From Gammaproteobacteria bacterium (GTDB lineage Bacteria; Pseudomonadota; Gammaproteobacteria; SZUA-152), in the NCBI GenBank assembly GCA_030599435.1, contig JAUVNZ010000081.1, positions 1-7,063 on the forward strand: DNA of 7,063 bases, read 5' to 3'. The translations under genes were made by a program, and so were the position numbers. The notes beneath the pieces are model-generated. The model did no database searches. It had not been told where the DNA came from and worked only from the letters and a program-made list of their open reading frames with translations. This document shows positions 1-4,646 of this stretch, piece by piece; the stretch's first letter is position 1, and every line of letters begins with the position of its first letter.

Positions 1-154
1 GCTGGCTGACACGCTTATCTATTTAATCCGCCTTGCTGACAAACTTGACATCAATCTAATAACAGCGGCTCAAAGCAAAATCGAAGTTAATGAACAGAAA
101 TATCCTGTAGAGAAAGCTAAGGGTAGTGCAGAGAAATATACGGTGTATGTTTGA
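1..154 (+). CDS. C-terminal end of a MazG-like nucleotide pyrophosphohydrolase (partial)
   Basis: The reading frame is open from position 2 to a TGA at 152-154 and gives the last 50 residues of a protein that starts outside the window. It begins LADTLIYLIRLADKLDI and ends with KYPVEKAKGSAEKY before a short tail. This matches my memory of the C-terminus of small all-alpha MazG-like pyrophosphatases (the dCTP pyrophosphatase/RS21-C6 type), where an E-(L/I)-A-D helix supplies metal ligands and a KYPVEKAKGS-like segment follows. These enzymes hydrolyse non-canonical or surplus (d)NTPs to the monophosphate and pyrophosphate in the cytosol. The catalytic EExxE helix is outside the window, so activity cannot be judged. 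The gene reads toward the amidohydrolase operon but is separated from it by 263 bases containing repeats, so cotranscription is uncertain. Family assignment is fairly secure; exact substrate is unknown. Confidence 0.82.
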   Translation, partial: LADTLIYLIRLADKLDINLITAAQSKIEVNEQKYPVEKAKGSAEKYTVYV

Positions 155-198
155 ATGTTGTTAGTCAAAAGACAAGGCTTGATCCCGTTGTTTTTGGT

Positions 199-213
199 AA
201 ATGATTCTCATTT
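199..213. promoter_or_regulatory. Fur-box-like palindrome AAATGA-TTC-TCATTT
   Basis: AAATGA (199-204) and TCATTT (208-213) are perfect inverted repeats around a 3-base centre. The sequence AATGATTCTCATTT resembles part of the Fur operator; I count 12 of 19 matches to the textbook box GATAATGATAATCATTATC when aligned at 198-216. It lies about 200 bases upstream of the first operon gene and overlaps the start of the 20-base repeat at 209-228. No convincing -35/-10 pair was found beside it, so this is a weak candidate that could be chance. Confidence 0.25.
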
Positions 214-228
214 GTCACCGACCCCTTT
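209..228 (+). repeat. Direct repeat copy A, CATTTGTCACCGACCCCTTT
   Basis: This 20-base sequence recurs without mismatch and in the same orientation at 4476-4495, on the far side of the three-gene operon. A shorter relative is at 382-400. It is probably a fragment of a dispersed genomic repeat or the end of a mobile element; no transposase is visible in the window. Confidence 0.8.
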
Positions 229-381
229 TATTTTCCTAATGGGTGACTGAAGCACTTCTTTTTGAAGTAGCACGCACAAATAAAATTCGGATGCAGGTCA
301 CGACGACTAAACAAGTTTAAAAAAAACAGGGCGGACACGCTTCGATGCTTATCGGCCTGTTGACATGAAACGACTTATGGG

Positions 382-400
382 CGACCCCTTTAATTTTCTA
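382..400 (+). repeat. Partial copy B of the CGACCCCTTT repeat
   Basis: CGACCCCTTT is identical to the core of copy A (219-228). The following AATTTTCTA resembles the TATTTTCCTA that follows copy A, so the two share about 20 bases with one substitution and one missing base. The copy ends 17 bases before the start codon of the amidohydrolase gene, so the immediate leader of the operon is repeat-derived. Confidence 0.55.
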
Positions 401-409
401 GTCATCTTT

Positions 410-415
410 AAGGAG
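410..415 (+). promoter_or_regulatory. Shine-Dalgarno AAGGAG with unusually short spacing
   Basis: AAGGAG ends only two bases (CT) before the ATG at 418. The next codon is TTG (421), which would sit at a more usual five-base spacing. The ATG remains the default choice, but initiation at TTG 421 would shorten the protein by a single residue and cannot be excluded. Confidence 0.55.
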
Positions 416-417
416 CT

Positions 418-1230
418 ATGTTGGCAACATCAAAAAATAATATCTGGTTAGAACATCAAGGCAAAGGTCCCCTATTTGCTACAGCTGTCCACGCCGGTCA
501 TAACATAAGAGGTGAACTACTGCCGTTAATTGCACTTGATGAATCTACTCGATTACGTGAGGAAGATCCCTATACGGATCGCTGGGTAAAGATTGTACCT
601 GGCTGGATAGTCATGACACGTTCTCGTTTTGAAGTAGACTTGAATCGTGAACGTGATGAAGCCGTTTATCGTACACCGGAAATGGCCTGGGGTCTGCATT
701 TATGGAAAACACCGCTTAGTAATGAACAGATAGAGCATTCACTGCAAGAGTATGATGCTTTTTATAATGAACTCGAAGTTTTGTTGGCAAAACTGGCTCG
801 TCATTTCAAACGTTTTGTTATTTTCGATATCCATACCTATAACTATCGTCGTCAAGGACCTGGGGGTTCACCTGCCGATCCTTTACACAACCCTGAAGTC
901 AATGTCGGCACTGGCACACTGGATCGCAAACTCTGTGGTTGTGTCGTTGATCGTTTTATAAAAGACCTGAGAAAATATGATTTTCTTGGTCGGCATCTTG
1001 ATGTGCGTGAAAACATCAAGTTTGAAGGGCGGCAACTTGCGCGTTGGATACACACTAAGTTCCCTGATTCTGCCTGCGTGCTTTCTGTCGAGTTCAAAAA
1101 GTTTTTCATGGATGAATGGACAGGCGAAGCCGATGAAAAACAGCTCAAGGTCATTCGTGAAGCACTGCAATCGACAATTCCTGGCATACTGGAAGAGCTG
1201 AATAAATTGGAAGGAAACAATGACAACTAG
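418..1230 (+). CDS. N-formylglutamate amidohydrolase-family protein
   Basis: The 270-residue protein has the motif series of the FGase family (PF05013; HutG-type N-formylglutamate deformylase), a zinc-dependent amidohydrolase fold related to carboxypeptidases. Visible elements are H25-A-G-H28 near the N-terminus, E48-E-D-P-Y-T-D, SRFEVDLNR (69-77), FDIHTYNYRR (136-145, with D137 and H139 as likely metal or active-site residues) and VEFKKFFMDEW (224-234, E225 a likely catalytic or ligand residue). There is no signal peptide or membrane segment, so it should be cytosolic. Known members release formate from N-formylglutamate in histidine breakdown, but no hut gene is present and its partners are a peptidase-like protein and an ATP-grasp ligase. 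A different amide substrate, such as an acylated or peptide-linked glutamate, is therefore more likely (inference). The 3' end overlaps the next gene by 11 bases, indicating translational coupling. Family is secure, substrate is not. Confidence 0.88.
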   Translation: MLATSKNNIWLEHQGKGPLFATAVHAGHNIRGELLPLIALDESTRLREEDPYTDRWVKIVPGWIVMTRSRFEVDLNRERDEAVYRTPEMAWGLHLWKTPLSNEQIEHSLQEYDAFYNELEVLLAKLARHFKRFVIFDIHTYNYRRQGPGGSPADPLHNPEVNVGTGTLDRKLCGCVVDRFIKDLRKYDFLGRHLDVRENIKFEGRQLARWIHTKFPDSACVLSVEFKKFFMDEWTGEADEKQLKVIREALQSTIPGILEELNKLEGNNDN

Positions 1231-3088
1231 TCTCGACAATAAGTTAATAACAACCATTGGTGAAGCGCTGGCGCATAACGAAATGGTGCGTCGTAATTTG
1301 CCCGATGGTAGTCGTTTACATATTGATCGACAGTTGCCATTTCTGTGTGTTTATCGTCGTCCTTTGCATAGAGAAGATGCAGGTACAGAACGGTTGTTGC
1401 TCGGTGAAGCGGCTTACTTGTTGGCAACTTCCAGAGAACGTCACTATTCAGAACTGGTGAGTTTGGTTAAGGAAGTTGCGCAACGCCAGATTGCACATTA
1501 CGGCGCCTTTCTTTTATTTGAATTATGGAGTGCAGAGCCTGAAGAGGCTAAGCAGTTACCGTTATTTCATATTCATGCACCACGCAATGGTGCACCGGAT
1601 CGTACCCTGGAAGAACTGGAAAGTGAGTTACTCGCCATCACGATTGAAGGTCAAACGTCACAGGTAGAGTTGAGCTATCACGATAGTATTCATCCACCAG
1701 AGCTGAAACCTCTGCTTGCTGATGGGAAACAAAACTTTATTAGTATTGGGTTGGAGGTGAATCCTATCTACCGCGATTCACAAAGCGGTGAACTATTTCC
1801 ATTTGAACTGCGTGAATTACACCACGCACTAGCAAGAGTGCTTAAACGAACTTTTTATAGTTTTACTCATTTTCATACTACACAACGACCTGAGCATTTT
1901 CATCAACTGGGTCGCCACTTCATGACAAGTGTGGTTAATGAAACTGATGAGCGGCTCGCGGCCATCAGTCAACGCTTTGATCTGCTATTGCATGTAACAC
2001 CGGTGAATGCATCTCAGGCCTGGGAAAGATTTCACGATTCAAAATTTGAACGTCTTCCAGAATTTCTTTATCGGCCAAGGCCTATTGACCCGGCCTTAAT
2101 GAAACGCGAATTATTTAGTATTCCCATCGAGCAGATCGAAGACCCAACGCTAGCGCATATCTATGAACAAAAACAGAATGAACTGGATCGTCAGATTACG
2201 CTAGTTGCCGACCGTAATACGCCGCGTTTTTTATATGGTAGTCGACAATTATTCGGTGACATTGAAGCAGAATTACGGGTATTGGCGGAAGATATTCTGC
2301 AACGCATACCAGCGCATCTTCCCGATGATCATAATAATGACTTTCTAGCTGTGGAGCAGTTTGCAGAAATAGCGCATGATGAAATAGAGTTTTACCGTAT
2401 TCAGAATTCGCACTTTGCTGCCAGGGTTGAGGTGCGCGATGATATTACCGGCATTCTTGTTTCAAAAGGAAATTTTTTGATTGGTCGTGATGCCAGAGTG
2501 CCACGTTTACGTGTTGCAGCAACAATGGCACATGAGATAGGTACGCATGCACTTACCTATCATAATGGCCAACAACAACCGTTACGCGAATTTTATACTG
2601 GTATGGCAGGTTATGAACCCTTACAGGAAGGGTTAGCGGTATTGGCAGAGTATCTGGTTGGCGGATTGAGTCGGCCACGTTTACGCCTGTTGGCCGGGCG
2701 AGTAATTGCCGTGCAGTCTATTTATCAAGGCGCAGACTTTATCGAGACTTTTCGAATTTTACATGATCAATATGGCTTTAGTCAGACTACTGCATTTAAC
2801 ATTGCGATGCGCGTCTACCGCGGTGGAGGTTATACTAAAGACGCGGTTTATCTCCGAGGGTTGATTAATCTTTTATCATACCTTGCTCAAGATGGCGATC
2901 TGGAGATGTTATTTCTTGGCAAAGTCAGCCATGAACAACTCGCCCTGGTAGAAGAGTTACAGTGGCGCAAGGTATTAACGCCCGCTGTGCTACGGCCACG
3001 ATATTTAGACAAGCCGGAAACACAACAAAAGTTGGCACACCTACGTAAGGGTATTTCAGTACTCGACCTTATTTCGGAGGCAGCATGA
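1220..3088 (+). CDS. QEGLA-motif zincin (DUF1704, MATCAP-like; 'flavohemoglobin expression-modulating' family)
   Basis: This 622-residue protein has the two signatures of the DUF1704/TIGR02421 family: a zinc-peptidase motif H438-E-I-G-T-H443 (HExxxH) and Q469-E-G-L-A473, whose E470 is a good candidate for the third zinc ligand. Further on, RGGGYTKDAVYLRG (534-547) is another stretch I associate with the family. The name 'flavohemoglobin expression-modulating QEGLA motif protein' is a database label, not a proven mechanism. The eukaryotic relatives (MATCAP/KIAA0895) are metallocarboxypeptidases that remove the C-terminal tyrosine of tubulin, so a carboxypeptidase-like activity is a reasonable inference. 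The N-terminal 150 residues lack motifs I recognise. No signal peptide or membrane helix is visible. ATG 1220 has AAGGA at 1211-1215 and lies inside the upstream gene; the end overlaps the next gene by ATGA (3085-3088). All active-site residues appear intact. Family confident; substrate unknown. Confidence 0.87.
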   Translation: MTTSLDNKLITTIGEALAHNEMVRRNLPDGSRLHIDRQLPFLCVYRRPLHREDAGTERLLLGEAAYLLATSRERHYSELVSLVKEVAQRQIAHYGAFLLFELWSAEPEEAKQLPLFHIHAPRNGAPDRTLEELESELLAITIEGQTSQVELSYHDSIHPPELKPLLADGKQNFISIGLEVNPIYRDSQSGELFPFELRELHHALARVLKRTFYSFTHFHTTQRPEHFHQLGRHFMTSVVNETDERLAAISQRFDLLLHVTPVNASQAWERFHDSKFERLPEFLYRPRPIDPALMKRELFSIPIEQIEDPTLAHIYEQKQNELDRQITLVADRNTPRFLYGSRQLFGDIEAELRVLAEDILQRIPAHLPDDHNNDFLAVEQFAEIAHDEIEFYRIQNSHFAARVEVRDDITGILVSKGNFLIGRDARVPRLRVAATMAHEIGTHALTYHNGQQQPLREFYTGMAGYEPLQEGLAVLAEYLVGGLSRPRLRLLAGRVIAVQSIYQGADFIETFRILHDQYGFSQTTAFNIAMRVYRGGGYTKDAVYLRGLINLLSYLAQDGDLEMLFLGKVSHEQLALVEELQWRKVLTPAVLRPRYLDKPETQQKLAHLRKGISVLDLISEAA

Positions 3089-4137
3089 GGCTAGGAATTA
3101 TCGTTAACGATATCCAGACTGAGTTGGGAGGGTATACGACTACCCATCTTGCAATTTCGGCCACCAACCTCGGTCATGAGGTCTGGTATATGAGCGTAGC
3201 TGAACTTGCTTATGAACCCGATGAGAATGCCCATGGGCATGCCCGTCGTGTACCGGACAAAAAATATCGTAGCGTTGATACCTATCTGGCTACCTTAAGA
3301 GGTAAAAAAGCCCATGCAGAACGAATTAGCCTTGATGAGCTGGATGTTCTGTTATTACGTAATAATCCGGCAGATGATGTAATTGCCCGTCCCTGGGCCA
3401 GGTTAGCCGGTATCAATTTTGCCCGTCTGGCTATGCGCCACGGGGTTATTGTCTTGAATGATCCCAATGGTTTGACTCATGCGATTAACAAGATGTATTT
3501 GCAAGCCTTTCCCGGGGAGGTAAGACCACGCACTCTGATCACTCGCAATCGTGAAGAAATAAAACAGTTTATTGCAGAGCAGAATGGTTGGGGTGTGCTT
3601 AAACCGTTAGCAGGTTCGGGGGGGCGAAATGTATTTTTAATCAATCCAGAAAGCGGCGCGAACCTGAATCAAATGATCGAAGCAGTGGCTACCGAAGATT
3701 ATATTATTGCCCAGGAATATCTGCCAGAGGCGGTAAAAGGGGATACTCGCCTGTTTCTAATGAATGGCATACCTTTGCAATGCAAGGGACATTACGCCGC
3801 TTTTCATCGTGTACGTCATACTGGAGACCGTGACTTCCGTAGCAATATCACGGCAGGTGCAAAGGCAGAAAAAGCCATTGTAAGTAATGAAATGTTGCAA
3901 TTGGCAGAGCTGTTACGTCCCAAGTTGATTCAGGATGGTATGTTTCTCGTGGGGCTGGATATTATTGGCAATAAGTTAATGGAGATTAATGTTTTCAGTC
4001 CTGGCGGTATGGATAGTCTGGAAAAGCTGGAAGGTGTGTCCTTTACTCATGAGATTATTCATGCAATTGAAGATAAAGTTGAATACCGGCAGCAAAACCT
4101 GCAGGGCTTTAACAATATTGAAATTTCCATGCTTTAA
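3085..4137 (+). CDS. GshB-like ATP-grasp ligase (glutathione synthetase-related)
   Basis: The 350-residue protein aligns by eye with bacterial glutathione synthetase along its length. The N-terminus is MRLGIIVNDI. LLLRNNPADD (about 109-118) matches the LMRKDPPFD region of GshB. V-L-N-D-P-N-G precedes the ATP-grasp core. The ATP-binding loop is L172-K-P-L-A-G-S-G-G180. D292-IIGNKLM-E300-IN302 carries the Mg-binding D, E and N residues. ATP-grasp enzymes activate a carboxylate as acyl phosphate and join it to an amine or thiol. It differs from E. coli GshB where glutathione precursors bind: the GETRGN..GG-like stretch reads GDRDFRSNITAGA, and TSPT reads FSPGG. There is also a C-terminal extension. 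With no gshA beside it and two amide-cleaving neighbours, I infer a ligase for another substrate. A strong GGAGG (3076-3080) and the ATGA overlap couple it to the gene upstream. Ligase class is secure; glutathione synthesis is possible but not favoured. Confidence 0.87.
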   Translation: MRLGIIVNDIQTELGGYTTTHLAISATNLGHEVWYMSVAELAYEPDENAHGHARRVPDKKYRSVDTYLATLRGKKAHAERISLDELDVLLLRNNPADDVIARPWARLAGINFARLAMRHGVIVLNDPNGLTHAINKMYLQAFPGEVRPRTLITRNREEIKQFIAEQNGWGVLKPLAGSGGRNVFLINPESGANLNQMIEAVATEDYIIAQEYLPEAVKGDTRLFLMNGIPLQCKGHYAAFHRVRHTGDRDFRSNITAGAKAEKAIVSNEMLQLAELLRPKLIQDGMFLVGLDIIGNKLMEINVFSPGGMDSLEKLEGVSFTHEIIHAIEDKVEYRQQNLQGFNNIEISML

Positions 4138-4151
4138 CTAAACATTTGCAC

Positions 4152-4173
4152 TATTTGGAATCAGAGTAAAAAC
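4152..4173 (+). repeat. Direct repeat unit ending TCAGAGTAAAAAC (copy 1)
   Basis: This 22-base stretch matches 4262-4283 at 20 positions, differing only as GGAA versus GGGG before TCAGAG. The two copies are 110 bases apart. It appears to be a slightly decayed copy of the left end of the inverted-repeat unit at 4268-4328. Confidence 0.7.
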
Positions 4174-4206
4174 GAGGGTATTATTTCCCAGGTAGGGAAC
4201 ATGTAG

Positions 4207-4263
4207 GTCCGAATTTATTCGGACAATTGGTTCGGTGGTGCACCCAGCCTTTTTGTCCGGATA
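4207..4263. repeat. Nested GTCCGAA/TTCGGAC palindrome and outlying TTGTCCGGATA arm
   Basis: GTCCGAAT (4207-4214) pairs perfectly with ATTCGGAC (4217-4224) to form a hairpin. The right arm extended, TATTCGGACAA (4216-4226), can alternatively pair with TTGTCCGGATA (4253-4263) with one mismatch. The two foldings are mutually exclusive. The structure resembles a dispersed extragenic palindrome. No T-run follows the first hairpin, so it is not a standard terminator. Confidence 0.65.
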
Positions 4264-4267
4264 TTTG

Positions 4268-4328
4268 GGGTCAGAGTAAAAACTAAAGTAGTGTTAGTGT
4301 GACTTTCGAATAATTTTTACTCTGACCC
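4268..4328. repeat. 61-bp unit with perfect 15-bp inverted ends GGGTCAGAGTAAAAA
   Basis: The left arm GGGTCAGAGTAAAAA (4268-4282) and right arm TTTTTACTCTGACCC (4314-4328) are exact reverse complements around a 31-base centre. I associate GGGGTCAGAGTAAAA-type sequences with dispersed repeats in gammaproteobacteria, possibly spread by REP-associated transposases; that link is from memory. No coding potential is seen inside. Confidence 0.8.
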
Positions 4329-4329
4329 T

Positions 4330-4479
4330 AATGCCGCTTACTTAAGGTGAGTTTCATTAAAATCCTGTCATTCCGGCATGTTTTTAGCCGGAATCTATAG
4401 GTTTGAGGCTAGATTCCGGCTAAAAACATGCCGGAATGACGACGGGGGGACGTCATGTTTCTCTTAAGTAAGTGCCATT
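4330..4479. repeat. 150-bp palindromic element (MITE- or BIME-like)
   Basis: The outer arms at 4330-4346 and 4463-4479 are inverted repeats with 15 of 17 positions matching, including a perfect CTTACTTAAG/CTTAAGTAAG pair. Inside lies the perfect 31-base inverted repeat at 4367-4397 and 4410-4440. The nested symmetry and the lack of an open frame suggest a small non-autonomous mobile element or a REP composite. The right arm runs directly into the 20-base repeat at 4476-4495, overlapping it by 4 bases. Confidence 0.7.
4367..4440. repeat. Inverted pair of REP-like units (31-bp perfect stem, 12-base loop)
   Basis: Arms 4367-4397 and 4410-4440 are exact reverse complements of 31 bases, separated by 12 bases (4398-4409). 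Each arm also folds alone: ATTCCGGC (4370-4377) pairs with GCCGGAAT (4387-4394) around a 9-base loop. This is the architecture of a bacterial interspersed mosaic element, two REP palindromes in opposite orientation. In RNA it would form a very stable hairpin at the 3' side of the upstream operon transcript. Confidence 0.85.
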
Positions 4480-4495
4480 TGTCACCGACCCCTTT
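4476..4495 (+). repeat. Direct repeat copy C, CATTTGTCACCGACCCCTTT
   Basis: Identical to copy A at 209-228 and in the same orientation, 4.27 kb downstream. Together the two copies enclose the whole three-gene operon and the palindromic elements behind it. Confidence 0.8.
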
Positions 4496-4510
4496 CTTTG
4501 CCTTTCTTTG
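4491..4510 (+). repeat. Tandem duplication of CCTTTCTTTG
   Basis: Two perfect adjacent 10-base units (4491-4500 and 4501-4510). The first overlaps the end of repeat copy C. Probably a slippage product. Confidence 0.75.
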
Positions 4511-4613
4511 AAAGCGTGCTACGAGCGCACTACGTTTTACCGCTCCCATGAATGAAGCAAAAATAAAAGGGTTGGCGCTCTTTTTAAGTACGATCATGTT
4601 TGCGACCATTGCT

Positions 4614-4622
4614 TGGTATAAT
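4614..4622 (+). promoter_or_regulatory. Extended -10 promoter of ygiQ (TGG-TATAAT)
   Basis: A perfect TATAAT (4617-4622) is preceded by TGG (4614-4616), the TGn extension of an extended -10 element. No good -35 hexamer lies 16-18 bases upstream, which fits an extended -10 promoter. The start of transcription would fall near 4629-4633, leaving only about 15-18 bases of leader before the ygiQ ATG. Confidence 0.55.
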
Positions 4623-4646
4623 CACACTTTCAACTGAGCGCTCCCT

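Larger units (their letters stand above)
4138..4646. other. Repeat-rich intergenic region without a convincing gene
   Basis: This 509-base gap between the ATP-grasp gene and ygiQ carries at least five repeat structures, listed separately: a direct repeat of a TCAGAGTAAAAAC motif, a GTCCGAA palindrome, a 61-base inverted-repeat unit, a 150-base palindromic element with a REP-like pair, and the second copy of the CATTTGTCACC repeat followed by a 10-base tandem duplication. The final 35 bases hold the ygiQ promoter. No clear T-rich intrinsic terminator follows the operon; the palindromes may serve as its 3' end (inference). Confidence 0.8.

Noticed and set aside
155..250. 31-codon plus-strand frame starting right after the MazG-like stop
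   Set aside because: No ribosome site, no motif, and it runs through repeat copy A; probably chance.
254..268. ACTTC-TTTTT-GAAGT small hairpin as a terminator of the MazG-like gene
   Set aside because: Stem of only five base pairs, low GC, and no T-run after it.
281..286. TAAAAT as a -10 element for the operon
   Set aside because: The bases at the proper -35 distance are only T-rich, and there is no TGn extension; not supportable.
360..365. TTGACA as a -35 element for the operon
   Set aside because: No acceptable -10 hexamer lies 16-18 bases downstream, so it does not form a promoter by itself.
852..1257. Two 124-codon minus-strand frames opposite the amidohydrolase gene
   Set aside because: Antisense shadows of a conserved gene; their products show no recognisable motif.
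4367..4440. The REP pair as a CRISPR repeat or tRNA-like structure
   Set aside because: There are only two arms in opposite orientation with a 12-base loop, no spacer series, and no cloverleaf features.
4409..4609. Minus-strand 66-codon open frame
   Set aside because: It is made almost wholly of repeat sequence (right REP arm, CATTTGTCACC repeat, tandem duplication), and I recognise no domain. Part of it (FMGAVKRSALVARF) could be debris of a mobile-element gene, but this is too weak to call.
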